Assembly: GCA_029961685.1 (NCBI GenBank)
Contig: JARWKL010000011.1
Span: 2,544,501 to 2,608,500 of the forward strand
Length of the DNA: 64,000 bases
Reading direction: 5' to 3'
Origin: Aristolochia californica
Lineage: Eukaryota; Streptophyta; Magnoliopsida; Piperales; Aristolochiaceae
The notes under the pieces are model-generated. The model made no database searches, was not told the origin of the DNA, and was given only the letters and a program-made list of their open reading frames with translations. A program made the translations under genes and the position numbers. Shown one piece after another: positions 23,150 through 34,684 of the stretch; the first letter of the stretch is position 1; every line of letters starts with the position of its first letter.

Positions 23150-25736
23150 TCATTTTGGGTGTGAAACAATATAAGTGAGAGCTGTGAGAACATCAGCTAT
23201 GGCAGGTCTCTCAGCAGGCTGCTCCTGAAGGCACATAGCAGCGACAATAAGTGCCTGATAGAGACCTCTTATTGGGTACTGACCCTGAAGCATTGGATCT
23301 GCCATTTGTTCAAATTTCCTTGGATGTTTGAATAAAGGTCGTGCCTGCAAGCATACCAGGGGAAGGAGCATTCACAAAGGATCATGCCATAATATCACAG
23401 AATTAGTCATTTGCAATTAATCCATTTCTTGTTCATCAAGGTGATAAAAGAACAAACTTCATTCACCAAGGGAGAGAACATATTTTTATTTGATTAGGGA
23501 GAAATGCATCATATAAATTAGCAACATAAAGTGAAAATTGTACTGAACATCAACTTGGTCAGAAGACACCATATGAGTAAGTAAATAAAGGACTTTTCAG
23601 CTACACAACTTGGACTCCTGCAACAATTATAAGCTCATGTAAAAACACTGAAAAGGATTTTTATCCAATAAAGACTTCTTGCCTTGCCCTCAACTCCACT
23701 CACAAAAGAAATGACTTCAGCAAATAAAATCTTCCTCTCCACAAAACAGGAAAAAACAAATGGGGAATATGCAATCAAGCATAGTTTCAGAAAAATAACA
23801 AAAAATGTAAATGAAGCAAAACTATAAAGAAATGGCGCTTACTAACCCAGGCTACTAGACTTGGCTCTACAGCATCTTTAGAAATGTCAATTGCTTTCCT
23901 GCTAGTAATAATCTCCAAAAGTACAACACCAAAGTTAAAGATATCTGATCTTAAACTTAGCTGTCCTGACATAGCATACTCAGGTGCAATATACCCAATA
24001 GTTCCTATCACCCTTGTCGATACAGTGGAGTTACCATCAACAGGTCCAAGCTTTGCGAGACCAAAATCAGAAAGTTTGGGATGGTAATCCTCTCCAAGTA
24101 AAATGTTTGAGGATTTCAGAGCACGATATATGACAGGGGGGTTCGCTTTATCATGTAAAAATTCCAGACCTTTTGCAACACCAGCTGCTATTTTCATCCT
24201 TGTGCTCCAATCCAGATGTTTTTTACCTGATGGAAGGTCTGCAATGCACAATCAAGTGGAAAACAAATAAAATGATAGAAATAAAACATGATAATGTTAT
24301 TTATTAATCAATGTACCATGTAGATGATACTCCAAAGAGCCTAAAGGCATATACTCGTGAACCACAAGCCTCTGATCGCCATCAGCACAATATCCAACCA
24401 AATTAACAATGTTTGGGTGATGAAGAAGGCTTTGCATCATCACTTCAGTAAGAAATATCCGGTTCCTTTCTGATCCATTAGCAAATTGCTTGATGGCCAC
24501 AACCTGTTCAGACACAGAAAATTACAGAGAAACAAAAATGATTTTCGGTGCAAGGTGAAAGAAAAGACACGATAAAAAAATGATTACAATGTTGGTCCAA
24601 TTAACATATGAGGGATAGGAGGCGGGACAAAGGTTAGCTGCATCCACGTTTTGGGGGAGGGAAAGGAGGAGGAGGCTCAAGGAAAAACCAAGAATGTCAA
24701 ATAATATTTTTTCTCATAGAGAAAGACTACATATGGTATCATCTCAAGTAAAAGCTGTACAATTGGGTTTGGAGATAGAAAAGACTCAAATGTAGGGTAG
24801 ACCTAAGTATGGCAGGTTGGTTTGAGATAAATGAAGGAAACAAGATGAACTGTACCGTGAGTGTTTAAGAATTATGTGAAAACTGAAATCGGTATTTCAT
24901 CTTTATAGAAGAGCATGAATCGTCTTAACAAAGAATCCAGTATTTATGGCTGCTACATTAACTAATATCAAATTATTCGAGAACCATTAATAATGAAATG
25001 ACAGTTAAACAAGCAAAAAAAGAAAAAGAAAAAATTCAGGATATTGTTCCAAACTGACCTGGTCATTACTCTTCAATCTCCCTTTATAAACTCGACCAAA
25101 TCCACCCTGACGGAGCAGACAATCAGCACTGAAATCCTTGGTTGCAGCAGCCAGCTCACGCAATTTAAAAGTCTGAGCAGCAAAGGGCTCAAATCCATCT
25201 TTGGAGTTACCCTTCGATTTCACTAAAACGTAGAGAGAGTGAGTGCGTATTCAACAACAAACAAAATTATCACATTAAACACAGATCCTAGGAGAAGGTG
25301 ATTTCACCGGATCAGAGAAAGAACAACACCATTATTACTGCTACCCAATAATGCTTTCATCAAAACCATCATTTACTGTCTTGGTTTGTAGGAAATCATT
25401 TGCGTGTGAAAAGCAGAGACCACGAAAAGAGGACCAGTTCTCTGCATCAGCTGCAGATGGGTACTCACCGTCCACTACGCGTTCGTTGTCGGCGATTATA
25501 TTCCCTGCATCAGCTGCAGATGGGTACTCACCGTCCACTACGCATTCGTTGTCGGCGCTTCTGAAGGACAGCTCCGACAAGTCAGGAGTCCTCAATCCTT
25601 CGTAACTTTCCCTAGCACTAGAGGAGGGACTCAGGCTGGGTTCGGACGAGCTCTCCGAGAATTTCGAGCACTCCGACGGCGTCCGGCAGCCTTGGTAGAT
25701 CTCCGAGCTGGTCAACGCCGCGAAGAAGCCCCTCAT
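23150..25736 (-). CDS. G4: PBS1-like pseudokinase with two alternative exon 1 donors
   Basis: Exons 25532-25736 (or 25469-25736), 25059-25222, 24317-24503, 23847-24238 and 23150-23344 join in frame to 380 residues, or 401 with the longer exon 1. The leader has [10 protein letters not shown] and [10 protein letters not shown]. The 63-bp repeat at the end of exon 1 duplicates the GTGAGT donor, and both copies are intact. The kinase domain shows [11 protein letters not shown] (first P-loop Gly lost), [13 protein letters not shown] (HRD Asp to Ala), SDFGLAK and IAPEYAM. DGNSTVS stands at the PBS1 cleavage-motif position. Nearest relative is G1. Likely catalytically dead but nucleotide binding is possible. 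Confidence 0.82.
25442..25556 (-). repeat. 63-bp in-frame tandem repeat in G4 exon 1 (about 1.8 units)
   Basis: One full unit (25494-25556) and a 52-nt partial unit (25442-25493) encode [22 protein letters not shown] words. Each carries the exon 1 donor GGTGAGTACC, 63 nt apart. Confidence 0.8.
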
Positions 25737-27009
25737 AGCGCCGGTAATTTCTCGGCAGATGAAATGTGAGCAAGTCTGGGGAGCCCTATATGTTTTATGC
25801 AGGAGGTATTGAACCAGGGAGTTCACGTTTGGGAGCGGAATTTCCAAGAAGAGTCACGGAGAAGGAAATTCGGGGAAGCAATGACAACGCAATTACAGGA
25901 AAGAAAATGGCAAGAAAACGTTGATTAATTTTCACTCGCGCTGATTTTGAACTGCAAAGAAGAAAAATGGAGAAAAGCGGAGGAAACAATCACTACGCGG
26001 TTCCATAACCTTTCATTGTCGTTGATCTTTGATTTTTGGTGGTTTGACGGCTTAAATTACACGAAAGATAACGGAAAGAACAAACACCTATTAAACAAAA
26101 AACGACGAGTCGACGAGTCTCCTTCTGTCTCTGCTTGCTCCGTCAGCCTCCTTGGGTCTTGCTTCTTCGATTTCGTTTTCACTGATCATTTAAGTTCATT
26201 CTCTTTCATTAATTCTTATCGTTCTCTCTTCAATTTCCTCTCTCTATTTGCTCTTCTCTGTTGTTGTCCTTCTGGTTAATCTATCTTAGCTTTCCAAATA
26301 TTGCTTCTCGGATTTTTGGTATTAAGAGATGCTCGGTTATTGCTGCTTAGGAAAGTATGCGAAGTGGAAGCCGACTGAGATAGAATTGTTTGAAGATGGG
26401 TTCGAGTGTGAATGGGACTTCCTTAATTGAATGTTCTAATAGACTGTGCTCATCAACTTAAGAGAAGTTTTGATATATTCTCAATTTTCTGTCTTTTACA
26501 ATATGAACTATAAACGTTATTGCGTGATCACAGTTATATCAAGAGAGTAATTATCTACTCCCGTAAGATGAATAAAAAAGGACGGAAAGCACACAGGCAT
26601 GCTCCCTGCTCAGCTCCACTGCTTTCAGTGCAAATTAATTGCACGCAAAAAACAGCAAGTTTCTTCTCTGATTCATTTCATTTCCTTGGTTTTTCTATTT
26701 TATGGTTTTCAATCTCTTTTTGATATAATTCAATACGTTTACAGGATTTTCTGCCTGGTGTTTCATTTCGTTTCATCTCTGTTCAACCGTTGTTGTGAGT
26801 CGTGCTTTCTTTTGCAGGTGTACACACGATTTTGTTCTCTATAAATTTTAAGTCAGCTGCTTCTTTCTGTCAAAGATAACTTCTTTGCCTAGACACCATC
26901 ACCTATTTTGCTCCATCGTTACGTGCAAACCCACGACCTCCTCCAATTTCCTTCGTCTCTTGCTATTTTATGTTTCTGTCAAATATATTAACTTCTTGAC
27001 CAACCTTTA
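25737..27009 (-). promoter_or_regulatory. 5' flank of G4 and conserved upstream block (unit 4 copy)
   Basis: Proximal flank as in G1, G2 and G5, then the upstream block from 26160. This is an empty site for both copia-1 (near 26115) and copia-3 (GCTTAGGAAAGTATGCG near 26345). The plus-strand SIARSTP frame is lost here by a deletion around 26540-26575. No gene is called. Confidence 0.45.
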
Positions 27010-27900
27010 AAATTTACCGGTAGGATCATATCAAGTTGTCTACACCCCACCCAGATATTCTGGTTTCTTTCAGTAAATTTAATACATATTTTTCTTTGAG
27101 ACAAAACAATACCATACTGCGATTACAATACTTTAATTCGAAGAAAATATTTAATAATCCGAAATCTTTAGTTTGGAAAACCTTATACAATCCCTCCTTT
27201 ATATGGTGAATACTATTTAGATCACTCTCAGTGAGAATGATATCATCTACATAAACAACTAAAAGAATAACATCATTATCAGTATGTTTATCAAACACAA
27301 AACGATCCATTTCAAGCTTCTTAAGACCAAAACCACATACAACCTTGCTGAATTTGTAAAACTATGTTCAAAGAGATTGTTTAAGGCCATAAATTATTGA
27401 CTTTTTAAACTTATACACCTATTCCCCCCTAACCACAAACCACGGTGGTTAAAACATATAAACTTCAAAGGTCGCCATTGAGAAAGATATTTTTAACTTA
27501 AAGTTGATATAAAGACCAATTAGAAATTAGTAGTCTTACAAAGTTGAGTTTACTAGTCGAATGAAGAAGAAGTTTCCTCATAAGTTTGGGTCTACCTTTT
27601 AGCAGCCAACCTCGTTTTCAATTGGGAAATAGATCCATTTGGATTGTGTTTTACTGTAAATATTATATAGCCCACAGGTTTCTTCTAAATGGTAGAGAAG
27701 TGAAATAATGTCATATTAGCATAAATAATTGTCATCTCCTCTATGAGAGCTCTCCAACTTAGGTACTTCAAAGCCTTAACATAACCCCAGCCTCGTATTA
27801 CTCTATTAAGATAAATGGCAGCTGCGGAAATTTGATTAAAATTTAATTTTTCAATACAAATCCTATAAAAAAATTCAAGAACATTTCAAAAAAAATTCAG
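27010..27900 (-). pseudogene. Old copia reverse-transcriptase relic (unit 4 copy)
   Basis: The minus-strand frame 27026-27310 reads MDRFVFDKH, LLVVYVDDIIL and FQTKDFGLLNIFFELKY: the YVDD catalytic box and downstream RT of a copia element. To its right the RT N-terminal part continues, with stops, to about 27900. No LTR is recognisable. Same relic as at 39600-40560. Confidence 0.75.
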
Positions 27901-28117
27901 AAGAAGCTTAGTTTAAGTTTTTGAGAAATGAGTTTCTATAAAAATGGTTTTCCCACTCTCACAAAACGTCTTCGGGGAATAGAGGAAGATCATAAGATAG
28001 AATCCTGCATTTTTTTTAAATTAAAAATCTTTACATTGGTAAGTCATCACCCACAAGTGATACGAGGATGGAAGAAACAATAATGGTAGTTTGACTCAGT
28101 TAAGATACAATGGACGA

Positions 28118-28148
<31 letters not shown>

Positions 28149-28519
28149 TATAAACAGCGAAAGAAGAAGGGAAAAAGTAAATAAATTATAGAAGACAAAA
28201 ACTCAAAAGAACTCGGATTTCATGTTGTTGTTACTCTTGGTTTCATCCAACCTTCTATTTGTGTAAATGGGATGAACTTGAAAGCTCAAATGTGGGACTT
28301 GTACTCTCCACTCTATTAGCATGCACGGGGAAATATAAAAAACTTCATGAGAAAGATAAATAACTTTTTTTACAGTATATTATTTTTTAAAGACATTTAC
28401 TACACTTGCAGCTTATTGAGAAAGCATTACAAAGAGTTCATACATGCGATGCATTTGATCTTATCTTTCTTTATCTTTTGCATATCTTTTTTTTATTTCT
28501 TGCTTCTATCCTTTCATAC
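27901..28519. repeat. Non-coding unit 4 segment with a 29-nt poly-C run
   Basis: Paralogous to 8161-8640 and 40570-41100. Positions 28118-28146 are 29 consecutive C, where the other copies have about six. No gene is seen. Confidence 0.55.
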
Positions 28520-29335
28520 TGTTGAACTTTTTTGTTGTCTTCTAGGACCTTCACATAAACACCATGAGATATCAAGGGAATGAGAGAATAGATGTATTAT
28601 AGCTCTTGGGAGAGAAGGAGAGGATATGAGGAAGAAAAAAAAGGACGAATTCCAAGAGGGGAATGAGGTTGAAGAGGCTAGAGCTTCCTTATATAGTTAG
28701 AGAAAGATGTTTACAATATCAGTAATGCCCTTAAGGCTACACCTCTTAAGAGAAAAATACATACAAGGACATACACTAACTTGCATAATTACAAAGTCAT
28801 GTCACCTCTTATTGAAGACTGGTCCTATTTACCATAATATGTGGGTGTTTTTTAACACTCCCCCTCAAATTGCTTAACTTCATTATGCAAATAATCTTAG
28901 TCAAGAAACTAGTGTACTTGATAAGAAACTTTGATCTTGTATGGATTGATATATATATATATATATTTTTGTTGATAGTCTTGCTTTGAGTTATCTTTTT
29001 CTTATTTATATTTTGCTTGTAGTCTTCACCTTGTTCTCTCCCTTACTTGGATTTTCTAGTTGCATAAAATTTGATTACCACTATATGTGAAATTCTTTAT
29101 TGTTGGTTACCTCTTTCTTGTACTTCATCCCCTCAACTTGGAGATCTGTTAGTTCTTTACCAAGAAAACCAACTTGTACAAAATAATGGTGAGAGAAAAA
29201 AATTACCCCTAGCCCAATGACAAAACTCTCTCTAGTCTATAATGGCTGCTCAAATTTAAAGGCGGTCCAACCTATTTTAGTTTAATGAAAAAAATCTACT
29301 CACTTTTTAAGGCTAGCTCAAATACCACTTGGTTA
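28520..29335 (-). mobile_element. LTR-element remnant: 3' LTR (about 28520-28857) and part of the internal region
   Basis: On the minus strand a polypurine tract (TTTGAGGGGGAG at 28858-28871) is followed by an LTR starting TGTTAAAAAACACCC. The same LTR and internal sequence recur at 41215-42530. Internal 28872-29335 has no coding capacity. A (TA)n run lies at about 28950-28966. The 5' LTR is absent here. Confidence 0.6.
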
Positions 29336-29435
29336 TACCACTGGATAAAAGAATTGAATTAAGTTTGATAATGTATGCATTCCTAATCTTTGCAAGAAAT
29401 GGGTCTATAGGCATTGGTCTTAGGTGATTTTAGAA

Positions 29436-30239
29436 TGTTGAATTTATGGAAAAGAGAAATACTTCATTGACTTATTATAATTAGAGTACATGAACCTCTA
29501 TTTATAATAGAGGAAGGTAATAAAGTCCAATTACAGTTAAACTACCTTTGTTCCAATTACACCCAAACTCTAACACTTAAACTCTAGCATAATTAAATAA
29601 CCCAATATAAATAAAAAACTAACATGACTAAAATACCTTTAAACTTAAATTCTTCTGAAAGACCTCCTTCCATAGTAATTGTGGCTCTGTAAGACTTCTT
29701 ATTGTGTAAGACTCATCATGCCATCTCACGTGATCATGGTGGGTCCCACCAGCTCATGTAATCATGATGGGTCCATATCTTATGGGCCTGAGCCCATCTT
29801 CTAACACTCTTAGATATGTGGGTCTTCCTTGGTTGTGTGGGCTTGGGCCCATTTCCAACACTCCCCCTCAAGCTGGGGGTAAGAGAATATCATGAACTCC
29901 CAACTTTATGTAAATGATGTATAAGATCTTCTCATAAAAATGACAGTCCTCCATATCTTTCTTGAATATTTTTGTGTTCCCACGGAAGCAACGAAGGGTG
30001 TATTATTCATGTCTCCTTTGTGGTCCCTCAAACATACAGGTCATGGTAGCAGAAGGTCGCCAAGTTATTCACCTCCCTGTCAACACGAGAGGGGTTGTTC
30101 TCCTCATTCAAGGGCTCGACGAGATTGGTCAATTTCATCGTATGGGAAAGGGATGATTCCATGTAGAGGAAGCGTAGATATCGTTCATAGTTAGAGGTGG
30201 AGCATTAGCCTCACAGCCTTGCCTGTATAACTAATATAA
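29436..30239 (-). mobile_element. Second LTR-element remnant: 3' LTR 29436-29860 and truncated internal part
   Basis: LTR with TGTTGAATTT at its left end and CCAACA at its right. It is adjacent to CTCCCCCTCAAGC, which is a polypurine tract when read on the minus strand. It belongs to the same LTR family as 41478-41916 and is related to 56407-56677. The internal region (29861-30239) holds no recognisable polyprotein and stops at the start of duplication unit 5. No second LTR is present. Confidence 0.6.
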
Positions 30240-31491
30240 GGGCAGGACATTTCCACCAACTCGTAGTTGTGGGGATCATTAAAAAAACTCTTCTAGTGGG
30301 AAGTTTGTAATGAAGTGTTGCTTCTTGTTGCCTTGCTTAGGTGAGGCCATTGTTGAGGTCACGGTCGATATATTTGAGGTTTAAAGTAGGACCCCCCATC
30401 CCCATCTAGGCCATGGACCTCATGTGACTCTCTCTCATGTCCTTATACTTCAAATACACTTACAAAGGTGTTATTGAAGTAGGATGGAAACATGAAATAA
30501 AATAAGAAATGGAAATGGAAAACATAGTGCCTATAATGATATATGAAAACATAGTGGAAATGGAAAACATGATATATGATTTTACATATTAGGTTTTTGT
30601 GCTTCAACCTCCTTTTTCAATAGGTAAAATTCAAGAAACAAGAAGATATTGCTTGTATCTGGCACTCTTGAGACTAGCACTAAAACAACACTATGGTGAC
30701 AATAGGAAATCCTAGAAAAAAAATGCAAATGAATATTTTTCCTTGGCCAAAATCTTTTGGCCTTTTTGCTTGCTAGTTTTAGGTGAGATGAAAATTTCTT
30801 GCACAATTCCTCTTGTTTTTTTAAAAGTTGAAGAGATGAGAAAATGAATTTTCAATACTCTAAGGCTTTGTTAGTGTCCTTTATGGGGAAATGTTTAAAA
30901 AACATTTCTAGTAGAAATATGTCTCTAGGGACCATTAGTACTTATGTTTCCTGAAAACACTTTTCTAGCTAAAAATTTTACCAAAAAATCATATAATTTT
31001 TCAAGTAAGTTTTTCTAGCCAAGATAGGGACCATTATGCTTATGTTTCCTGAAAACACTTTTCTAGCTAAAAAATTTACCGAAAAATCATATAATTTTCT
31101 AGGTAAGTTTTTCTAGCCAAAATAGGTCGGAATACCATATGATTTTTTTTTTTGAATAAATATTTAACAATTGATGTTATAATACTTTCAACACAAGATA
31201 ATTTTCCATGGTAACTTTGTATTTGATATTTTATTTTATAAAAAATTTATCGGATAAATATGATAATGTATGAGATTGATTATTAATTTCTATTTATTTC
31301 TTTGAAAGAAGACACATATAAAACACTCATAAACTATTGACACACAGTCTACTTCCTGTTAGTTCTGTGATTTATTGCTTACACTTCCAAGCAAAGGACA
31401 TTGCTGAAATGATCAAATAAGCAGGAAGATTGCTGAAGCCTCTTTTACCTCTTTTCAGTTTAGTCCTGTGTCTTAGTTCCTTTCAGACTCA
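30240..31491. repeat. Start of duplication unit 5 and 3' flank of G5
   Basis: Matches 9795-10130 and 17957-19460. An internal duplication repeats the ATATGTCTCTAGGGACCATTAGTAC-like and TTTTCTAGCTAAAAA segments between 30930 and 31110. No gene is seen. Confidence 0.5.
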
Positions 31492-34230
31492 TCATTTTGC
31501 GTGTGAAGCAATGTTAGTGAGAGCTGTGACAACATCAGCTATGGCAGGTCTCTCAGCAGGCTGCTTCCGAAGGCACATAGCAGTGACAATTAGTGCATGA
31601 CGGAGACCTCTTTTTGGGTATTGACCCTGAAGCATCGGGTCAGCCATTTGTTCAAATTTCCTTGGATCTTTGAATAAAGGTTGTGCCTGCAAGCATACCA
31701 GTGAAAGGAGCATTCACAAAGGATCATGCAATAATATCACAGAATTAGTCATTTGCAATTAATCCATTTCTTCTTCATCAACGTGATAAAAGAACAAAAT
31801 TCAATCTCAAGGGAGAGAACATATTTTTATTTGATTCTGGAGAAAAGAAGTTTGGTGTATATATATTCATGTCTCTTCTGTTTCTTCTTCATCTGTGACA
31901 AACTGGAATTGGATGAAGATAGAGCCAGCTCAGTAGAAGGTTAGCAACATAAAATGAAAATTGTACTGAACATCAACTCTGTTAGAAGACACCATATGAG
32001 CAGAAGAGGATTTTTAGCCAACAAAGACTTGCCTTGCCCTCAACCCCACCCACAAAAGAAATGACTTTCAGCAAATAAAATCTTCCTCTCCACAAAACAG
32101 GAAAAAACAAACGGGGAATATGCAATCAAGCATAGTTTCAGAAAAATAACAAAATATGTAAATGAAGCAAAACTATAAAGAAACGGCGCTTACTTTCCTG
32201 CCAGTAATAATCTCCAAAAGAACAACACCAAAGCTAAAGATATCATCCTCACGAGTACAATACCCAGAAGGACCTATCACCGATCTCGACACAGTGGACT
32301 TACCACCAACAGGTCCAAGCCTTGCAAAACCTAAATTAGCAAGTTTGGGATGGTAATCCTCTCCAAGCAAAATGTTTGAGGGTTTCAGATCTCGAAGTAT
32401 GACAGGGGGGTTCGCTTTATCATGTAAAAATTCCAGACCTTTTGCAACACCGGCTGCTATTTTCATCCTTGTGCTCCAATCCAGATGCTTTTTACCTGAT
32501 GGAAGAAGGTCTGTAATGCACAATCAGGTGGAGAACAAATAAAATGATGATAAAATGATAGAAATGAAACATGATAATGTTATTTATTAATCAATTTACC
32601 ATGTAGATAATACTCCAAAGAGCCTAAAGGCATATACTCGTGAACCACAAGACTCTGATCGCCATCAGCACAATATCCAACAAAATTAACAATGTTTGGG
32701 TGGTGATGAAGATGGCTTTGGATCATCACTTCAGAAAGAAATATCGGGTTCCTTTCTGATCCATTATCTAATTGCTTTCTGATATTTCTTTCCGATCCAT
32801 TAGCAAATTGCTTGATGGCCACAACCTGTTCTGACACAGAAAATTACAGAGAAACAAAAATGATTTTCGGTGCAAGGTGAAAGAAAAGACTCGATAAAAG
32901 GATGATCACAATGTTGGTCAAATTAACATATGAGGGATAGGAGGCAGGACAAAGGTTAGCTGCATCCACGTTTTGGGGGAGGGATAGGAGGAGGAGGCTC
33001 AAGGAAAAACCAAGAATGTCAAATAATATTTTCTCTCATAGAGAAAGACTACATATGGGGGAGGGATAGGAGGAGGAGGCTCAAGGAAAAACCAAGAATG
33101 TCAAATAATACTTTTTCTCATAGAGAAAGACTACATATGGTATCATCTCAAGTAAAAGCTGTACATTTGGGTTTTGAGATAGAACAGACTCAAATGTAGG
33201 GTAGATCTAAGTATGGCAGGTTGGTTTGAGATATATGAAGGAAACAAGATGAACTGTACCGTGAGTGTTTAAGAATTATGTGAAAACTGAAATCGGTAGT
33301 TCATCTTTATAGAAGAATCCAGTATTTATGGCTGCTACATTAACTAATATCAAATTATTCGAGCAACATTAAAATGAAATGACAGTTAAACAAGCAAAAC
33401 AAAAAGAAAAAGAAAAAATTCAGGATACTGTTCAAAACTGACCTGGTCACTTCTCTCCAATCTCCCTTTATAAACTCGACCAAATTTACCTTGACCGAGC
33501 AGACAATCCGCACTGAAATCCTTGGTTGCAGCAGCCAGTTCACGCAATGTAAAAGTCTGAGCAGCAAAGCGCTCAAATCCATCTTTGGAGTTACCCTTCA
33601 ATTTCACTATAACGTAAAGAGAGTGAGTGCGTATTCAACAACAAACAAAATTATCACATTAAACACAGATACCGGCGGAAACTTGGCTTATCCTAGGAGA
33701 AAGAAAGAACACCATTATTACTGCTACCCAATAATGCTTTCTTCAAAACCATCATTTACTGTCTTGGTTTGTAGGAAATCATTTGCGTGTGAAAAGCAGA
33801 GACCATGAAAAGAGGACCAGTTCCAATATCAGAGTGGGATCCTGGAAAACGAAGTTTCGGCGATTATATTCCCGGCTTCAGGTGCAGATGGGTACTCACC
33901 GTCCACTACCCGTTCGTTGTCGGCGATTATATTCCCTGCATCAGCTGCAGATGGGTACTCATCGTCCACTACCCGTTCGTTGTCTGCGATTATATTCCCT
34001 GCTTCAGCTGCAGATGGGTACTCAGCGTCCACTTCGCGTTCGTTGTCGGCGCTTCTGAAGGACAGCTCCGACAAGCCAGGAGTCCTCAATCCTTCGTAAA
34101 TTTCCCTAGCACTAGCGGAGGGACTCAGGCTGGGTTCGGACGAGCTCTCCGAGAATTTCGAGCGCTCCGACGACGTCCGGCAGCCTTGGTAGATCTCCGA
34201 GCTGGTCAACGCCGCAAAGAAGCCCCTCAT
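31492..34230 (-). CDS. G5: divergent PBS1-like pseudokinase that keeps HRD Asp but loses DFG Asp
   Basis: Exons 33900-34230, 33443-33606, 32600-32825, 32194-32510 and 31492-31686 join in frame to 410 residues. Exon 1 is 126 nt longer than in G2-G3 because of a triple 63-bp repeat whose two inner donors are mutated. Exon 3 has a 39-nt net gain, mostly a 12-residue duplication ([10 protein letters not shown] / [10 protein letters not shown]) right at the ATP-binding lysine. In exon 4 the catalytic loop is LRDLKPSN, but DFG reads NLG and APE is lost ([13 protein letters not shown]). A deletion removes its 3' end and creates a GTAAGC donor. All changes keep the frame. P-loop is [11 protein letters not shown]. 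Start chosen as in G2. Confidence 0.75.
33862..34050 (-). repeat. Three 63-bp in-frame tandem repeats in G5 exon 1
   Basis: Units at 33862-33924, 33925-33987 and 33988-34050 each encode about 21 residues of the [17 protein letters not shown] type. Only the leftmost unit keeps the GGTGAGT donor; the other two read GATGAGT and GCTGAGT, so they should be retained as coding sequence. Confidence 0.85.
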
Positions 34231-34684
34231 AGCGCCGGTAATTTCTCGGCCGATGAAATGTGGGCAAGTCTGGGGAGCGCTATATGCTTTATGCAGGACG
34301 TATTGAACCAGGGAGTTGTCCTTTGGGATCGGAATTTCCAAGAAGAGTCACGGAGAGCGAAATTTGCGGAAGCAATGACAACGTAATTAGTGGAAAGAAA
34401 ATGGAAAGAAACCGTTGATTAATTTTCACTCGCGCTGATTTTCAACCGCGAAGAAGAAAATGGAGAAAAGCGGAGGAATGAATCACTACGCGGTTACATA
34501 ACCTTTCATTGTCGTTGATCTTTGATTTTTGGTGGTTTGACGGCTTAAATTACACGAAATAAAACGTCTCTCTCTATTTGCTCTTCTCTGTTGTTGTCCT
34601 TCTGGTTAATCTATCTCAGCTTGCCTAATATTGCTTCTCCGATTTTTTGGTATTAAGAGATGCTCGGTTATTGCTGCTTAGGAT
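34231..34684 (-). promoter_or_regulatory. 5' flank of G5
   Basis: Matches the proximal flanks of G1, G2 and G4, with an internal deletion near 34565 relative to them. It is broken at 34685 by copia-3, and the flank resumes at 38900. Confidence 0.45.

Noticed and set aside
29940..30194. Plus-strand frames of 64-84 codons to the right of the 29436 LTR
   Set aside because: They run opposite to the element, overlap each other in different frames and resemble no protein I know.
33783..34058. CRISPR-like or regulatory direct-repeat array in G5
   Set aside because: The 63-bp periodic units are coding (21 codons), have no spacers, and lie in an exon of a plant gene.
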